The notes under the pieces: generated by a model
What the model saw: the letters and a program-made list of their open reading frames with translations, nothing else
What the model was told of the DNA's origin: nothing
Databases searched by the model: none
Position numbers and translations under genes: made by a program
Shown here: positions 1-8,243 of the stretch, piece by piece
Numbering within the stretch: the first letter of the stretch is position 1
Layout of the letters: every line of letters starts with the position of its first letter
Origin: Clostridia bacterium
GTDB taxonomy: Bacteria > Bacillota > Clostridia > Christensenellales > SZUA-584
NCBI GenBank assembly: GCA_003249555.1
Contig: QKIQ01000067.1
Span: 50,665-114,664, forward strand
Length of the DNA: 64,000 nucleotides
Direction of reading: 5' to 3'

Positions 1-47
1 CCGAAAAGGCGATGAAAAAGGCGCCGCCCAAACGCCGTGCCAAATAA
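1..47 (+). CDS. ku: Ku protein, C-terminal end only
   Basis: The first bases hold an open frame that ends in TAA at 45-47, reading EKAMKKAPPKRRAK. A short Lys/Ala/Pro/Arg-rich tail is typical of bacterial Ku C-termini. The next gene, a LigD-type ligase, starts one base after the stop codon. Bacterial Ku binds DNA double-strand ends and recruits LigD for non-homologous end joining. The identification rests mostly on this context, because only 14 residues are in the window. Confidence 0.6.
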   Translation, partial: EKAMKKAPPKRRAK

Positions 48-941
48 ATGGCTATACAATGCATGGAGCCCATTGCGTTGACGCGTGTCGCGCAAGGAGA
101 CTTTATTCATCAGATCAAGTGGGATGGCATACGCGGCATTTGCATGATGGAAAATGGGGCGGTATCGGTGTTTTCCAAGAGCGGGCGTAACGCAACGGCG
201 GCCTATTTTGAGCTCTCGGTACTTAAGACTCAGATGGATGCCAAGCAGGCCGTGATGGACGGTGAGCTGGTGGTGTTTGTGGACGGCAAGCCGTCTTTTT
301 ATCACGCGCTTAAGCGCAGCCGTGTTCATGGATCCGCGGTAACTGCGCGGTATGCTGTGAGATACATCGTGTTTGATTTGCTGATGCTGGACGGTGAAGA
401 CTTGCGGAGCAAACCCATTGAGCAACGGCAGGCACGGCTCAAAGAGCGTTTTGAAGGCAGTGCAGTGGCAGCGCTCGCGGACAGCTTCGACGACGGCAAT
501 GCGCTGTTTGCGCTCATGAAACAAAAAAGCATGGAGGGCATCGTTTCTAAACGGCGCGGCAGCCCGTACACGGCGGGCAAACGCCATAACGATTGGTTTA
601 AAACAAAAACCGCAAAAAAGATACTTTGCATCGTGAGCGGTGTGCATTTTAATGAAGGGCAGGCGGCGTCGCTGATGCTGGGCATTTACCGTGACGGTTC
701 ACTCGTGCCTGTGGGGCATGTGGGTGCGGGGCTATCGCAGGAAGACCTGCGATGTCTTGGAGAATACGCAAAGAGAGAAGGCAAAGCCGAGGGCAAGAAC
801 GATATTGCTTTAGAACCAAGGCTCACTTGCTGGGTGCGGTTTGCCGAATGGACGCCCGCGCTCACTCTGCGCCATCCGGTGATGCTGGGCTTTGCGGATA
901 AACCGCCGGAGGACGCCGCGGGAGAGGAGATCAGCTTATGA
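48..941 (+). CDS. ligD: ATP-dependent DNA ligase, LigD-type ligase domain
   Basis: This 297-residue protein seals DNA ends in non-homologous end joining. The nucleotidyltransferase motif I KWDGIR carries the lysine (K24) that becomes adenylated. Later motifs include VFDLLMLDG near residue 110 (motif III), EGIVSKR near 163 (motif IV) and WFKTK near 183 (motif V). The C-terminal ~100 residues fit the OB-fold. The protein lacks polymerase and phosphoesterase domains, so LigD is split here. It sits directly after the presumed ku and overlaps the polymerase gene by 4 bp (ATGA), which implies translational coupling. In spore formers this system repairs breaks in non-replicating cells (family knowledge). 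Confidence 0.93.
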   Translation: MAIQCMEPIALTRVAQGDFIHQIKWDGIRGICMMENGAVSVFSKSGRNATAAYFELSVLKTQMDAKQAVMDGELVVFVDGKPSFYHALKRSRVHGSAVTARYAVRYIVFDLLMLDGEDLRSKPIEQRQARLKERFEGSAVAALADSFDDGNALFALMKQKSMEGIVSKRRGSPYTAGKRHNDWFKTKTAKKILCIVSGVHFNEGQAASLMLGIYRDGSLVPVGHVGAGLSQEDLRCLGEYAKREGKAEGKNDIALEPRLTCWVRFAEWTPALTLRHPVMLGFADKPPEDAAGEEISL

Positions 942-1819
942 GCACCATTACTGTGCAAGGCAGCACCGTGTCTATCACAAATCCTGATAAAGTGTTGTTT
1001 CCGGACACCGGCATGACCAAAGCCGGGTATATCGATGTGCTCGCCAAGCTGGCACCGTATCTTCTGCCGCATACCACCGGGCAGCCGCTAACCGCGATCC
1101 GATATCCACACGGTGTGGGAGATCATGAGTTCTTCTATCAGAAGCGGCCGCCCAAAGGGACACCGGACTGGGTCAGCATCACCACCGGCGACAACGGCGA
1201 AACGTTTATCAACCTCGACAGTATGAAAACGCTGTTGTGGCTGGGCAATTCGGCAGCGCTCGAATTTCACGTTCCTTTCTGCAAGCCCGACGGCATGCTG
1301 ACGGCGCTCGTATTCGACCTTGACCCTTCGGAAGGGCAGACGTTTGAAGACGTTGCAGCGTGCGCATTGTCTGTCCGCGAGACGTTGACCGAACTCGGCG
1401 TGGCGTGTTACGCCAAGACATCCGGCGCATCGGGTTTACAAATCTATATCCCCACGCGGCGTATGATGTTTGAGGAAGGCCGCAAGATCAATACATTTTT
1501 CGGCAAGTATTTTGAAGCCAAGCATCCCGATTCCGTGACCATCGAGCGGCTTGTGAAAAACAGGGGGCGCAAGCTCTATTTTGATTATCTGCAGATGGGG
1601 CATGGCAAAAGTATCATCTGCGTATATTCGCCGCGCGCGGTGCCATGCGGCGCGGTATCGATGCCGGTCACATGGGAGGAGCTTGAAAGGGGCGTGAGCC
1701 CTTGCGACTTTACGCTAAGCAATGCGGCACAGCGGCTGAAAGAGAAGGGCGACTTGTTTGCGCCCGTGCTCAACGAGGGTAAATCAAATTCCGCGTTGGA
1801 GGAAATTCTGAAAAGATAG
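938..1819 (+). CDS. ligD: LigD-type polymerase/primase domain protein
   Basis: This 293-residue stand-alone protein belongs to the archaeo-eukaryotic primase (PrimPol) family found as the polymerase part of LigD. It fills or extends ends, often with ribonucleotides, before ligation. The FDLDPSE motif gives the metal-binding pair D127 and D129. TSGASGLQIYIP near residue 160 corresponds to the usual SGGKGLHVYVP nucleotide-binding motif. FDYLQMGHGKS near 215 supplies the third acidic residue and a basic cluster. It overlaps the ligase gene by 4 bp, so Ku, ligase and polymerase very probably form one operon. Length matches the isolated polymerase domain of split LigD systems. Confidence 0.93.
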   Translation: MSTITVQGSTVSITNPDKVLFPDTGMTKAGYIDVLAKLAPYLLPHTTGQPLTAIRYPHGVGDHEFFYQKRPPKGTPDWVSITTGDNGETFINLDSMKTLLWLGNSAALEFHVPFCKPDGMLTALVFDLDPSEGQTFEDVAACALSVRETLTELGVACYAKTSGASGLQIYIPTRRMMFEEGRKINTFFGKYFEAKHPDSVTIERLVKNRGRKLYFDYLQMGHGKSIICVYSPRAVPCGAVSMPVTWEELERGVSPCDFTLSNAAQRLKEKGDLFAPVLNEGKSNSALEEILKR

Positions 1820-1886
1820 ATTTTGTTGCCACACTGACATTCATGCTGTAAAATAATACAAAACATATTATTAAAGGAATACTGAT

Positions 1887-3134
1887 TTGAAAAAAATACA
1901 GAGCAATTATATCAAGATTGCCGTGATCGTGGTTATTGCGGGCGCGATTCTTTACGCGATTATGAGCATTATCGACAATATCGGGCTCGTTTACGACAGC
2001 GTGGCCGCCGCCGTCAAGTTTGTTCTTCGTGTACTCGCGCCTGTGCTTATTGGCTTTGTGATTGCCTTCCTTTTAAACCGTCCATCTGATTTCTTTGAGC
2101 AACTGCTTGGTAAAATTAAGTATCTGAAAAAAAGAAGAAAAATCGCGCATGTCCTTGGCGTTCTTTTCGCATTTTTCCTGTTCATCGGTATCATTGTGGC
2201 TTTTTTCTATCTGATGGTGCCGGGCATCATCGAAAGCGTGAGCAGCATTTCCAGAGACATTCCGAGCTACGCTGAATCGGTGGATGCCGTGCTGCTTAAC
2301 TTAAGCGAAAACCCGGATATGGGCAGGGTGTTTGAGTTTGTGGGTATCGATCCGGCCAAGACCAATTCCATAAGCGCCATTATTTCGGAGTTCTGGGATG
2401 AGATCACGGCGTTTGTTCAAAACATTACAGGATCGGTGTTCGGATTTCTTGTGAATACAGGGTTGTTCATTTACAATTTTGTGCTCGGCTTATTCTTCTC
2501 AACGTACATGCTGCTCTTCAAACACGAGCTTAAAGGTCAACTGCGGACTTTGTCAAAAAACGTGCTGCGCAAATCGCATTTTCGGCTCATGTTTGTGGTG
2601 GATACCGCCGACGATATGTTCTTCCGCTTTCTTGTGGGAAAAGGCATCTGCTCAATTGCGGTCGGCATTCTGACTTTTGCGATATGCGCGATACTCGGCT
2701 TTAAGTACAGTCCGCTTATCAGCATCATCATCGCCGTGACCAACATGATTCCCACATTCGGGCCGTTCATCGGCGCAATTCCCTCTCTGCTGCTATCGCT
2801 TATGACCGCGCCTGTTTATGCGCTGTATATGCTGATCATTATTATCGGCCTGCAGATCGTGGACGGCAACATCATTGGGCCGCGGGTGCTCGGCGATTCG
2901 ATGGGTATCAACGGCTTTTGGATCATGTTTTCTATCATCGTTTTCGGTACGCTTTTCGGCGTGCTTGGTATGCTGGTAGCAGCGCCGGTATTCGGCGTGC
3001 TGCGCATACTCATAAAAAACTGGATATACAAACGGAACCATGGAACGCTTGAGGGAGAGGCAGAGTTTGCTGCGAGCATGCAGCGGTTCCGTGAGTGGAC
3101 AAGCAAAAAGAAAAAGAATAAAGAAGCTGTTTGA
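1887..3134 (+). CDS. AI-2E family transporter (permease)
   Basis: This 415-residue integral membrane protein matches the AI-2E (TqsA/YdiK-type) family. It has two N-terminal hydrophobic segments near residues 10-28 and 37-62, one near 87-113, a hydrophilic central stretch, and a cluster of C-terminal membrane helices. The conserved DGNIIGPRVLGDSMGI segment lies near residue 327, and GVLGMLVAAPVFGVL follows it. The start is TTG, preceded by AAAGGA at 1874-1879; no ATG is suitably placed. The family name comes from a proposed role in autoinducer-2 export, but members also act as ion/proton antiporters, so the substrate is unknown. It is a single gene; the convergent sleB-like gene follows 23 bp later. 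Confidence 0.88.
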   Translation: MKKIQSNYIKIAVIVVIAGAILYAIMSIIDNIGLVYDSVAAAVKFVLRVLAPVLIGFVIAFLLNRPSDFFEQLLGKIKYLKKRRKIAHVLGVLFAFFLFIGIIVAFFYLMVPGIIESVSSISRDIPSYAESVDAVLLNLSENPDMGRVFEFVGIDPAKTNSISAIISEFWDEITAFVQNITGSVFGFLVNTGLFIYNFVLGLFFSTYMLLFKHELKGQLRTLSKNVLRKSHFRLMFVVDTADDMFFRFLVGKGICSIAVGILTFAICAILGFKYSPLISIIIAVTNMIPTFGPFIGAIPSLLLSLMTAPVYALYMLIIIIGLQIVDGNIIGPRVLGDSMGINGFWIMFSIIVFGTLFGVLGMLVAAPVFGVLRILIKNWIYKRNHGTLEGEAEFAASMQRFREWTSKKKKNKEAV

Positions 3135-3157
3135 AATGTACCCATCGCAACACGCTG

Positions 3158-3826
3158 CTATTTACAGAACGTGTGCTGCCCGATATACGTGATGACCGGT
3201 CTTGACAGCATCCACTTGTTCGTTGTCTTCTTAGGATTATAATAGAATAAAGCGCCGCCGGATGGATCCCAGCCGTTTACTGCGTCTCTTGCGGCCTGAA
3301 GAGCACTGTCGTCAGGTGTCAGATTAATTTGTCCGTCGGCCACAATCGAAAACGCATCCGGCTGATAAACAACACCCGAGACTGTATTGGGAAATAGCGC
3401 ACTGCCCACCCGGTTGAGCACAACAGCCGCCACAGCGACCTTGCCTTTATAAGGCTCTCCTCTCGCTTCTCCGTAAACAACGCGCGCAAGCAGATACACA
3501 TCATTTGAATCGGGCTTGCTTGTGGGCAATGCAATGCCTAGCTTTTCGGCGGTTTGCGCCCCGACAATTCCGTCCACTTTGATTTTATTCTTTTGCTGAA
3601 ACCACACCACCGCCGCTTTTGTTATGGGACCGTATATGCCGTCTGCCACCCCATCCTTTAAATATCCCCAGGCAATGAGCCGTCTTTGTATCTCTTTGAC
3701 CTGTTCGCCTCTTGAGCCAACTTTGTAAGACACGGCTGGAACAGACTGACAGCCAAATGTAAAGATCAAAGTCAAGACAAGTATCAAAAGCACAAATCTT
3801 TTAAAATGAAGACGCATCGAACACAT
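3158..3826 (-). CDS. sleB: SleB-like spore cortex-lytic / cell wall hydrolase
   Basis: This 222-residue secreted protein has an N-terminal hydrophobic signal segment (about residues 9-25). A peptidoglycan-binding type 1 domain follows (about 35-95; GSRGEQVKEIQRRL and YGPITKAAVVWFQ). The C-terminal hydrolase_2 domain (about 108-222) carries LARVVYGEARGEPYKGKVAV, with the glutamate that is catalytic in SleB/CwlJ. SleB is a lytic transglycosylase that degrades muramic-lactam cortex peptidoglycan during germination. A cysteine follows the hydrophobic core (FGC), but the lipobox is not canonical. The ribosome site GGAGG lies 4 nt before the ATG. A housekeeping wall-hydrolase role is the alternative. 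Confidence 0.85.
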   Translation of the reverse strand: MCSMRLHFKRFVLLILVLTLIFTFGCQSVPAVSYKVGSRGEQVKEIQRRLIAWGYLKDGVADGIYGPITKAAVVWFQQKNKIKVDGIVGAQTAEKLGIALPTSKPDSNDVYLLARVVYGEARGEPYKGKVAVAAVVLNRVGSALFPNTVSGVVYQPDAFSIVADGQINLTPDDSALQAARDAVNGWDPSGGALFYYNPKKTTNKWMLSRPVITYIGQHTFCK

Positions 3827-3984
3827 TAAACCTCCGTGTTGGGACAGCTTTTATTTAGTCATGTCCAAAGCCACGATTCGTATTCCCTGATACGTTAGCC
3901 ATACAAAGGATTTTACCGCATTGTAAAGCGCGCGATTCAGATTGAAAAGAAATTGCAAGTTCTATGAAAATGTAGTAGGATTGA

Positions 3985-4125
3985 CGCATACACTTGCGTG
4001 GGGAGTCGTTTATGCGGCATATGGCACCGTGCGACAAATCGACTTTTCGGTCAAGACGATGTTTAGGGTGACGATTGCCTGGTAAATAAGACTCATGGGT
4101 AGCTTGCCTATGGGTTTATTCATTT
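3985..4125 (+). promoter_or_regulatory. Candidate yybP-ykoY-type Mn2+ riboswitch leader of mntP
   Basis: The 316-bp gap before mntP holds a structured leader. It contains GGGGAGTCG at about 3998, close to the GGGGAGUAG signature of yybP-ykoY RNAs. GTCG/CGAC arms and GTTTAG about 70 nt later follow, also features of that class. A long imperfect hairpin lies at about 4085-4124 (arms around CATGGG and CCTATG), just before the ribosome site. MntP genes are classic yybP-ykoY targets. The Mn-binding loop could not be matched base for base, so the class assignment is tentative. Confidence 0.4.
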
Positions 4126-4143
4126 GGTTTCAAGGGGATAAGG

Positions 4144-4707
4144 ATGCATTATTTTGAGCTGCTGATCATAGCTGTGGGACTCTCGATGGATGCGTTTGCT
4201 GTGGCTGTCTGCAAGGGGCTTGCGCAAAAGCAGCACAGCATTAGAAATTCGATTATCACGGGCGTTTATTTCGGCGGTTTCCAGGCGCTGATGCCTTTGC
4301 TTGGCTATCTTTTGGGTACGCAGTTTGCTGATTCCATCACGGCGGTAGACCACTGGATCGCTTTGGCGCTGCTCAGCATTATTGGTATCAATATGATTCG
4401 CGAATCACGCTCATGCGATGTAAAAACAAGCAACTCGTTCGGTTTTAAGAAGATGGTGGTGCTTTCTCTCGCAACCAGCATTGACGCGCTGGCCATCGGC
4501 ATTACTTTCGCGTTTTTAAAAGTCAGCATCGTGCCGGCTGTGCTCGCCATTGGCGTCATTACGTTTGTGATTTCGTTCGTGGGTGTGAAGCTGGGCAGCG
4601 TGTTTGGCAGCCGGTTTAAGTCTAGAGCGGAAGTCACCGGCGGTGTGATTCTCATTCTTATGGGGCTCAAAATATTGCTGGAGCATCTTGGCGTTATTAG
4701 TTTTTAG
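4144..4707 (+). CDS. mntP: Manganese efflux pump MntP
   Basis: This 187-residue membrane protein of the MntP (formerly DUF204) family exports Mn2+ to prevent toxicity. Six hydrophobic segments can be seen. The conserved acidic motif [13 protein letters not shown] is in helix 1, and its repeat counterpart [15 protein letters not shown] starts near residue 109, showing the internal duplication typical of the family. [21 protein letters not shown] links the last helices. The ribosome site AAGGGGATAAGG precedes the ATG. It is a single gene, and the leader carries a possible Mn riboswitch. Two further metal exporters of the CDF family lie in this window. Confidence 0.93.
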   Translation: MHYFELLIIAVGLSMDAFAVAVCKGLAQKQHSIRNSIITGVYFGGFQALMPLLGYLLGTQFADSITAVDHWIALALLSIIGINMIRESRSCDVKTSNSFGFKKMVVLSLATSIDALAIGITFAFLKVSIVPAVLAIGVITFVISFVGVKLGSVFGSRFKSRAEVTGGVILILMGLKILLEHLGVISF

Positions 4708-4724
4708 AAGGTATACCGAACATA

Positions 4725-4757
4725 CAAGAAACGCCGCGAATATCGCGGCGCCTCTTG
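4725..4757. terminator. Bidirectional hairpin terminator between mntP and the acyl-CoA synthetase gene
   Basis: A strong inverted repeat (CAAGA...CGCCGCGA / TCGCGGCG...TCTTG) lies between two convergent genes. The core GC-rich stem is 8 bp with a 3-nt loop and is extended by a second 5-6 bp stem. No long T-run is present on either side. Confidence 0.6.
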
Positions 4758-4766
4758 CCTATCTCC

Positions 4767-6419
4767 CTACTTCTCCCTATCTTTTTCCCTCAGCTCAACC
4801 CGGCGGATCTTGCCGCTGATTGTCTTGGGGAGCTCATTGACAAATTCGATCACGCGCGGGTACTTGTACGGCGCGGTCACCTTCTTCACATGCTCCTGCA
4901 ACTCCTTTGCGAGTGCGTCGGACGGCTCATAGCCCTTCGCGAGCACGACGGTGGCTTTCACGACCTGTCCGCGGTCGGGATGGGGCACACCCGTGATTGC
5001 CGTTTCCAGCACCGCCGGATGCTCCATCAGCGCGCTTTCCACCTCAAACGGCCCGATGCGGTAACCGCTGCTTTTAATCACGTCGTCTGTGCGGCCCACA
5101 TACCAGTAATAACCGTCCTCATCTTTCCAAGCGACATCGCCCGTGTGGTAAACGCCGTCGTGCCAGACAGAAGAAGTCAATCCTTCATCTTTATAGTATC
5201 CCAAAAACATGCCAGGCGCAACTCCATTTGCGGTACGAATTACCACTTCGCCGGATTCACCCCAGCCGCACGGCTCTCCAAACTCGCTCACGATCTCCAC
5301 ATCGAAAAGCGGGGAAGGCTTGCCCATGGAACCCGGGCGGGGTTCCACATAGATAAAGTTTGCTACGGAAAGCGTGGTCTCGGTCTGCCCGAAGCCCTCC
5401 ATCATTTTTAGCCCCGTCGCCTTTAAAAACTGGTTGTAAACCTCGGGGTTAAGCGGCTCACCTGCTATCGTTGTGTATTTCATCGCTGAAAAATCGTATT
5501 TTGTAAGGTCTTCCTTGATGAAATAGCGGTACATCGTGGGCGGCGCACAGAATGTCGTCACCTTGTTGTCGCAGATGGCCTTGAGAATTTCGTTCGGGAT
5601 AAACTTCTCATGGTCGTAGACGAAAACTGCCGTTTCGCCGAGCCACTGGCCGTACAGCTTGCCCCAGACAGACTTGGCCCATCCCGTATCGGAAATGGTT
5701 AAATGCAAACCGTCCGGATCAACGTTATGCCAGTGCACCGCCGTGGGAATGTGACCCAGCGGATATGTGAATGAATGAATAACCATCTTGGGCATGCCCG
5801 TTGTGCCGGATGTAAAATAAAGAAGCATGATATCGTCGTTCTCGGGCAGCTCGAAAGACGATGTGTCCAGTACGTCGCTGGCGGCTTCCACACCCGACGT
5901 GTAATCAAGCCAGCCTTCGCGTCCGTCCAAAATAGCTTTGCATTCAAGCGTCGGCATACCTTGGGCTTCTTCTATATGATCCGCCACTTCGCCGTCTGCC
6001 GTGCAGACGATCATTTTGATGCCCGCCGCGTTCACGCGGTATTCGATGTCTTTTTTGGTCAGCAGATGCGTCGCGGGGATTGTCACCGCGCCGATCTTGT
6101 GAAGCGCCATGATGGTGTACCAAAACTGGTAGTGGCGCTTTAATATCAGCATCACCTTATCGCCCTTCCTGATGCCTTGAGACAGGAAAAAGTTTGCGGC
6201 CTTGTCTGAAAGGCGCTTTAAGTCAGCAAAGGTGAAGGTGTGTCGCTCACCTTTTTCTTGCACCCATACGAGCGCACACTTGTCTGGCTTGGTGACGGCC
6301 AACTCGTCAAGCACGTCGTAAGCGAAATTGAAACGCTCCGGTACGCTGATTTTGAAGTTCTTCTTAAAATCCTCATAGGATGTGTAATGAGCTTTTGCGT
6401 ATTTTTCAAATATCCTCAT
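4767..6419 (-). CDS. AMP-forming acyl-CoA synthetase (medium/short-chain type), T-box regulated
   Basis: This 550-residue adenylate-forming enzyme makes acyl-CoA from a carboxylic acid, ATP and CoA. The AMP-binding motif [12 protein letters not shown] is near residue 205, and GFGQTETT is near 344. [16 protein letters not shown] is near 420, [16 protein letters not shown] near 438, and the catalytic lysine is in KTISGKIRR near 533. The overall pattern resembles the ACSM/medium-chain branch rather than acetyl-CoA synthetase. It follows the XRE/cupin regulator gene by 10 bp, and both lie behind a T-box leader with a probable Ile specifier. This suggests (inference) that it activates a branched acid such as 2-methylbutyrate for isoleucine supply. 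Exact substrate is unknown. Confidence 0.88.
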   Translation of the reverse strand: MRIFEKYAKAHYTSYEDFKKNFKISVPERFNFAYDVLDELAVTKPDKCALVWVQEKGERHTFTFADLKRLSDKAANFFLSQGIRKGDKVMLILKRHYQFWYTIMALHKIGAVTIPATHLLTKKDIEYRVNAAGIKMIVCTADGEVADHIEEAQGMPTLECKAILDGREGWLDYTSGVEAASDVLDTSSFELPENDDIMLLYFTSGTTGMPKMVIHSFTYPLGHIPTAVHWHNVDPDGLHLTISDTGWAKSVWGKLYGQWLGETAVFVYDHEKFIPNEILKAICDNKVTTFCAPPTMYRYFIKEDLTKYDFSAMKYTTIAGEPLNPEVYNQFLKATGLKMMEGFGQTETTLSVANFIYVEPRPGSMGKPSPLFDVEIVSEFGEPCGWGESGEVVIRTANGVAPGMFLGYYKDEGLTSSVWHDGVYHTGDVAWKDEDGYYWYVGRTDDVIKSSGYRIGPFEVESALMEHPAVLETAITGVPHPDRGQVVKATVVLAKGYEPSDALAKELQEHVKKVTAPYKYPRVIEFVNELPKTISGKIRRVELREKDREK

Positions 6420-6429
6420 GCTGCCCCCC

Positions 6430-6984
6430 TTATTTGGCTATGATAGCGAGAAACCGGCAAACGCCGCCCTCGGCCTGCATCGCGTGCGGATGCTTCGCGT
6501 CGAAATATACCGCGTCGCCCGCGGAGAGGACGAGCGCCTGGTTGTCGATATATAGTGTCATGCGGCCTTCTACGATATAGTCAAACTCCTGTCCTTCATG
6601 CGAATTCATGTGCGACTTCGCGTCCACGTTGCTAGGCTCGACGGTGACGAGGAACGGCTCCATCTTTTTGTTCTTAAAAATGTAGGCCAGATGCTCGTAA
6701 TTGTATTCCTTGCGGCGCTCCATTTTTAGGCCGTGCCCCTTTTTTACAAACGAGCACACAGACAGCCGCGGCGCTTCGCCTGTCATCAGATCGACGATAT
6801 CCACGCCGAGCTTCCCGGCCGCCGAATACAAAAACGAAAATGAAAAATCGTTCTTGCCCGCTTCATACTCAAGATATTCGGATTCGCTCAGACCAACAGC
6901 CTTTGCCATATCGGCTGCACAGATGTCCATGATTTCCCGGAGTGCTTGCAAACGTTTTGCAATCAGCATGATCTTTTCATCCAC
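6430..6984 (-). CDS. XRE-family regulator with cupin domain
   Basis: This protein has about 184 residues. An N-terminal helix-turn-helix ([20 protein letters not shown] and [14 protein letters not shown]) is followed by a C-terminal cupin_2 barrel ([40 protein letters not shown]). The cupin probably binds a small ligand or metal. The start chosen is GTG at 6984, because AAAGGAG lies 8 nt before it; the frame runs open further upstream only through the T-box leader. It is the first gene of a T-box-controlled operon with an acyl-CoA synthetase, so it may sense the acid or CoA product and tune the pathway (inference). Confidence 0.88.
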   Translation of the reverse strand: MDEKIMLIAKRLQALREIMDICAADMAKAVGLSESEYLEYEAGKNDFSFSFLYSAAGKLGVDIVDLMTGEAPRLSVCSFVKKGHGLKMERRKEYNYEHLAYIFKNKKMEPFLVTVEPSNVDAKSHMNSHEGQEFDYIVEGRMTLYIDNQALVLSAGDAVYFDAKHPHAMQAEGGVCRFLAIIAK

Positions 6985-7014
6985 GATATTTACTCTCCTT
7001 TTAATTATAATGGT

Positions 7015-7275
7015 AAATAAAAAACCTTGCGCCCCACATGGGACGAAGGTTCCGCGGTACCACCCAATTTGACCATCACTGGTCCTGCTCAATAGACTCT
7101 TTAAGCCATCTGCATAAAACGGTGCAGTACCCGTCAGGCTTTTACGTGTCAAAGCCGCCGCTCGGAAGTGATATTAACGTGCTGCCTCTGCTCCGCTTTC
7201 ACCGTTCGCGGGGCTCTCTATAAAAGACTTGTGCCCGTCACGTCTTCGTCATTGCGTTTCAAGTATAAATTAAAA
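7015..7275 (-). promoter_or_regulatory. T-box leader, probable isoleucine (ATC) specifier
   Basis: On the minus strand this leader shows the stem I AGAGAG bulge (7214-7219), a GGTGAAA apical loop, and the invariant T-box TGGTACCGCGG (about 7052-7066). A terminator follows (AACCTTCGTCCC ... GGGGCGCAAGGTT, T-run; 7015-7051). Between stem I arms lies ATATCACTTCCGAGC. Aligned with the second T-box in this window, the specifier triplet is ATC (7170-7172) followed by the usual A. This points to tRNA-Ile. The T-box identity is secure, the codon reading is moderately so. It controls the XRE/cupin and acyl-CoA synthetase operon. Confidence 0.92.
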
Positions 7276-7277
7276 AT

Positions 7278-7307
7278 ATCGTAGCACAGGCGGCCTTTTG
7301 TTGTCAA
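7278..7307 (-). promoter_or_regulatory. Sigma-A type promoter of the T-box operon
   Basis: A perfect -35 TTGACA (7302-7307, minus strand) is separated by 18 bp from -10 TACGAT (7278-7283). Transcription would start near 7270, just before stem I of the T-box leader. Confidence 0.7.
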
Positions 7308-7388
7308 CAGCGACAAGCCAAATATTGCTTTTGCCTTGCGGCGTTAATCAGTTTCATGTAGAATATATCTAATAAACGAAAGGAATGA

Positions 7389-7679
7389 ATGCGGATGGCA
7401 GATTTTATTAAAGTTAGTGGGCGAGACGTTGGAAACATTAAGATATTTACGCTGAGCACCTGCGGATGGTGCAGAAAGACAAAGGCTTTCCTAAACGATA
7501 ACGGCATCGAATACACATATATTGATGTGGATAAGCTGGAAGGCAATGAAACCGACGCGGTTCGTCAGGAACAGATGAAGTTTAACAAGAGTGGTTCTTT
7601 CCCAACCATCGTAATCAACGATAAAGAATGCATCGTCGGGTACGACGAAGACGCGCTCAAGGCGCTGATCGGTGAATAG
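7389..7679 (+). CDS. Glutaredoxin-like protein
   Basis: This 96-residue thioredoxin-fold protein has the active-site motif CGWC (residues 25-28) within IFTLSTCGWCRKTK. It also has a cis-proline segment SFPTIVIND and a C-terminal GYDEDALKALIGE typical of small glutaredoxin/NrdH-like proteins. ATG at 7395 is an alternative start with better spacing from AAAGGA. The stop codon is 2 bp before the FTR-like gene, so both are co-transcribed. The partner is probably the electron donor that reduces this glutaredoxin, replacing glutathione, which most clostridia lack (inference). Confidence 0.9.
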   Translation: MRMADFIKVSGRDVGNIKIFTLSTCGWCRKTKAFLNDNGIEYTYIDVDKLEGNETDAVRQEQMKFNKSGSFPTIVINDKECIVGYDEDALKALIGE

Positions 7680-7681
7680 AC

Positions 7682-8158
7682 ATGGACGTGCAAAAAAGAC
7701 TTGAGAAGCTCAGGCGTGACGCGGCCGCAGGAGGATACAAGCTCAATTCTGATGAGGATTTTGTGGCGGATCTGACCGCGGGGCTGCTGGCCAATCAGGA
7801 ACGTTACGGTATCGAGAGCTGTCCCTGCCGTTTGTTTACGGGTGAAAAAGAAGACAATATGGATATCGTATGCCCGTGCGTGTACCGCGACGACGACCTC
7901 GCCGAATACGGCGCGTGCTTTTGTGCGCTGTATGTGACGGATGAGGCGCAGAATAAACAGGTGCCCGAGCGGCGGCCGTCACTTGAGGAACGGCGCAAGG
8001 AAGCGAAAACAGATGAGGCCGGTGAAAAAGCGCCTGCGGCGCTGCCGTATCCTGTTTACCGGTGCAGCGTGTGCGGCTATCTTTGCGCGAACAACAATCC
8101 GCCCCGCATATGCCCGATATGCAAGGCGGGTTCGGAGCGATTTGAGCGCTTTATGTAG
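7682..8158 (+). CDS. Ferredoxin:thioredoxin reductase-like catalytic subunit fused to rubredoxin-like domain
   Basis: This 158-residue protein joins two redox modules. Residues 1-90 match the catalytic (beta) subunit of ferredoxin:thioredoxin reductase. They carry CPC (47-49), CPC (64-66) and CFC (79-81), the cysteines that hold the [4Fe-4S] cluster and the redox disulfide. A charged linker (about 92-120) leads to a small iron/zinc-binding domain with YRCSVCGY and RICPICK, like rubredoxin or the rubrerythrin tail. Electrons could pass from ferredoxin or NAD(P)H-rubredoxin oxidoreductase through the rubredoxin part to the FTR part, then to the adjacent glutaredoxin. Such fusions are known in anaerobes; the direction of flow here is inferred. 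Confidence 0.88.
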   Translation: MDVQKRLEKLRRDAAAGGYKLNSDEDFVADLTAGLLANQERYGIESCPCRLFTGEKEDNMDIVCPCVYRDDDLAEYGACFCALYVTDEAQNKQVPERRPSLEERRKEAKTDEAGEKAPAALPYPVYRCSVCGYLCANNNPPRICPICKAGSERFERFM

Positions 8159-8182
8159 AAAATTTTTCGTGACTTTTTTAGA

Positions 8183-8237
8183 AGCCTCGTTGGTAAAATG
8201 ATGGTCACAAGTTTCATTGCCGACAAGGCTTTTTTTA
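8183..8237 (+). terminator. Terminator of the glutaredoxin/FTR operon
   Basis: Inverted repeat AGCCT...GTTGG with CCGAC...AGGCT, followed by TTTTTTT. It lies just after the FTR-rubredoxin gene and just before the stop codon of the convergent CDF gene. Confidence 0.7.
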
Positions 8238-8243
8238 TAGCTT

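Noticed and set aside
6985..7152. N-terminal extension of the XRE/cupin frame
   Set aside because: These codons lie within the T-box and its terminator; the ribosome site AAAGGAG is just before the GTG at 6984.
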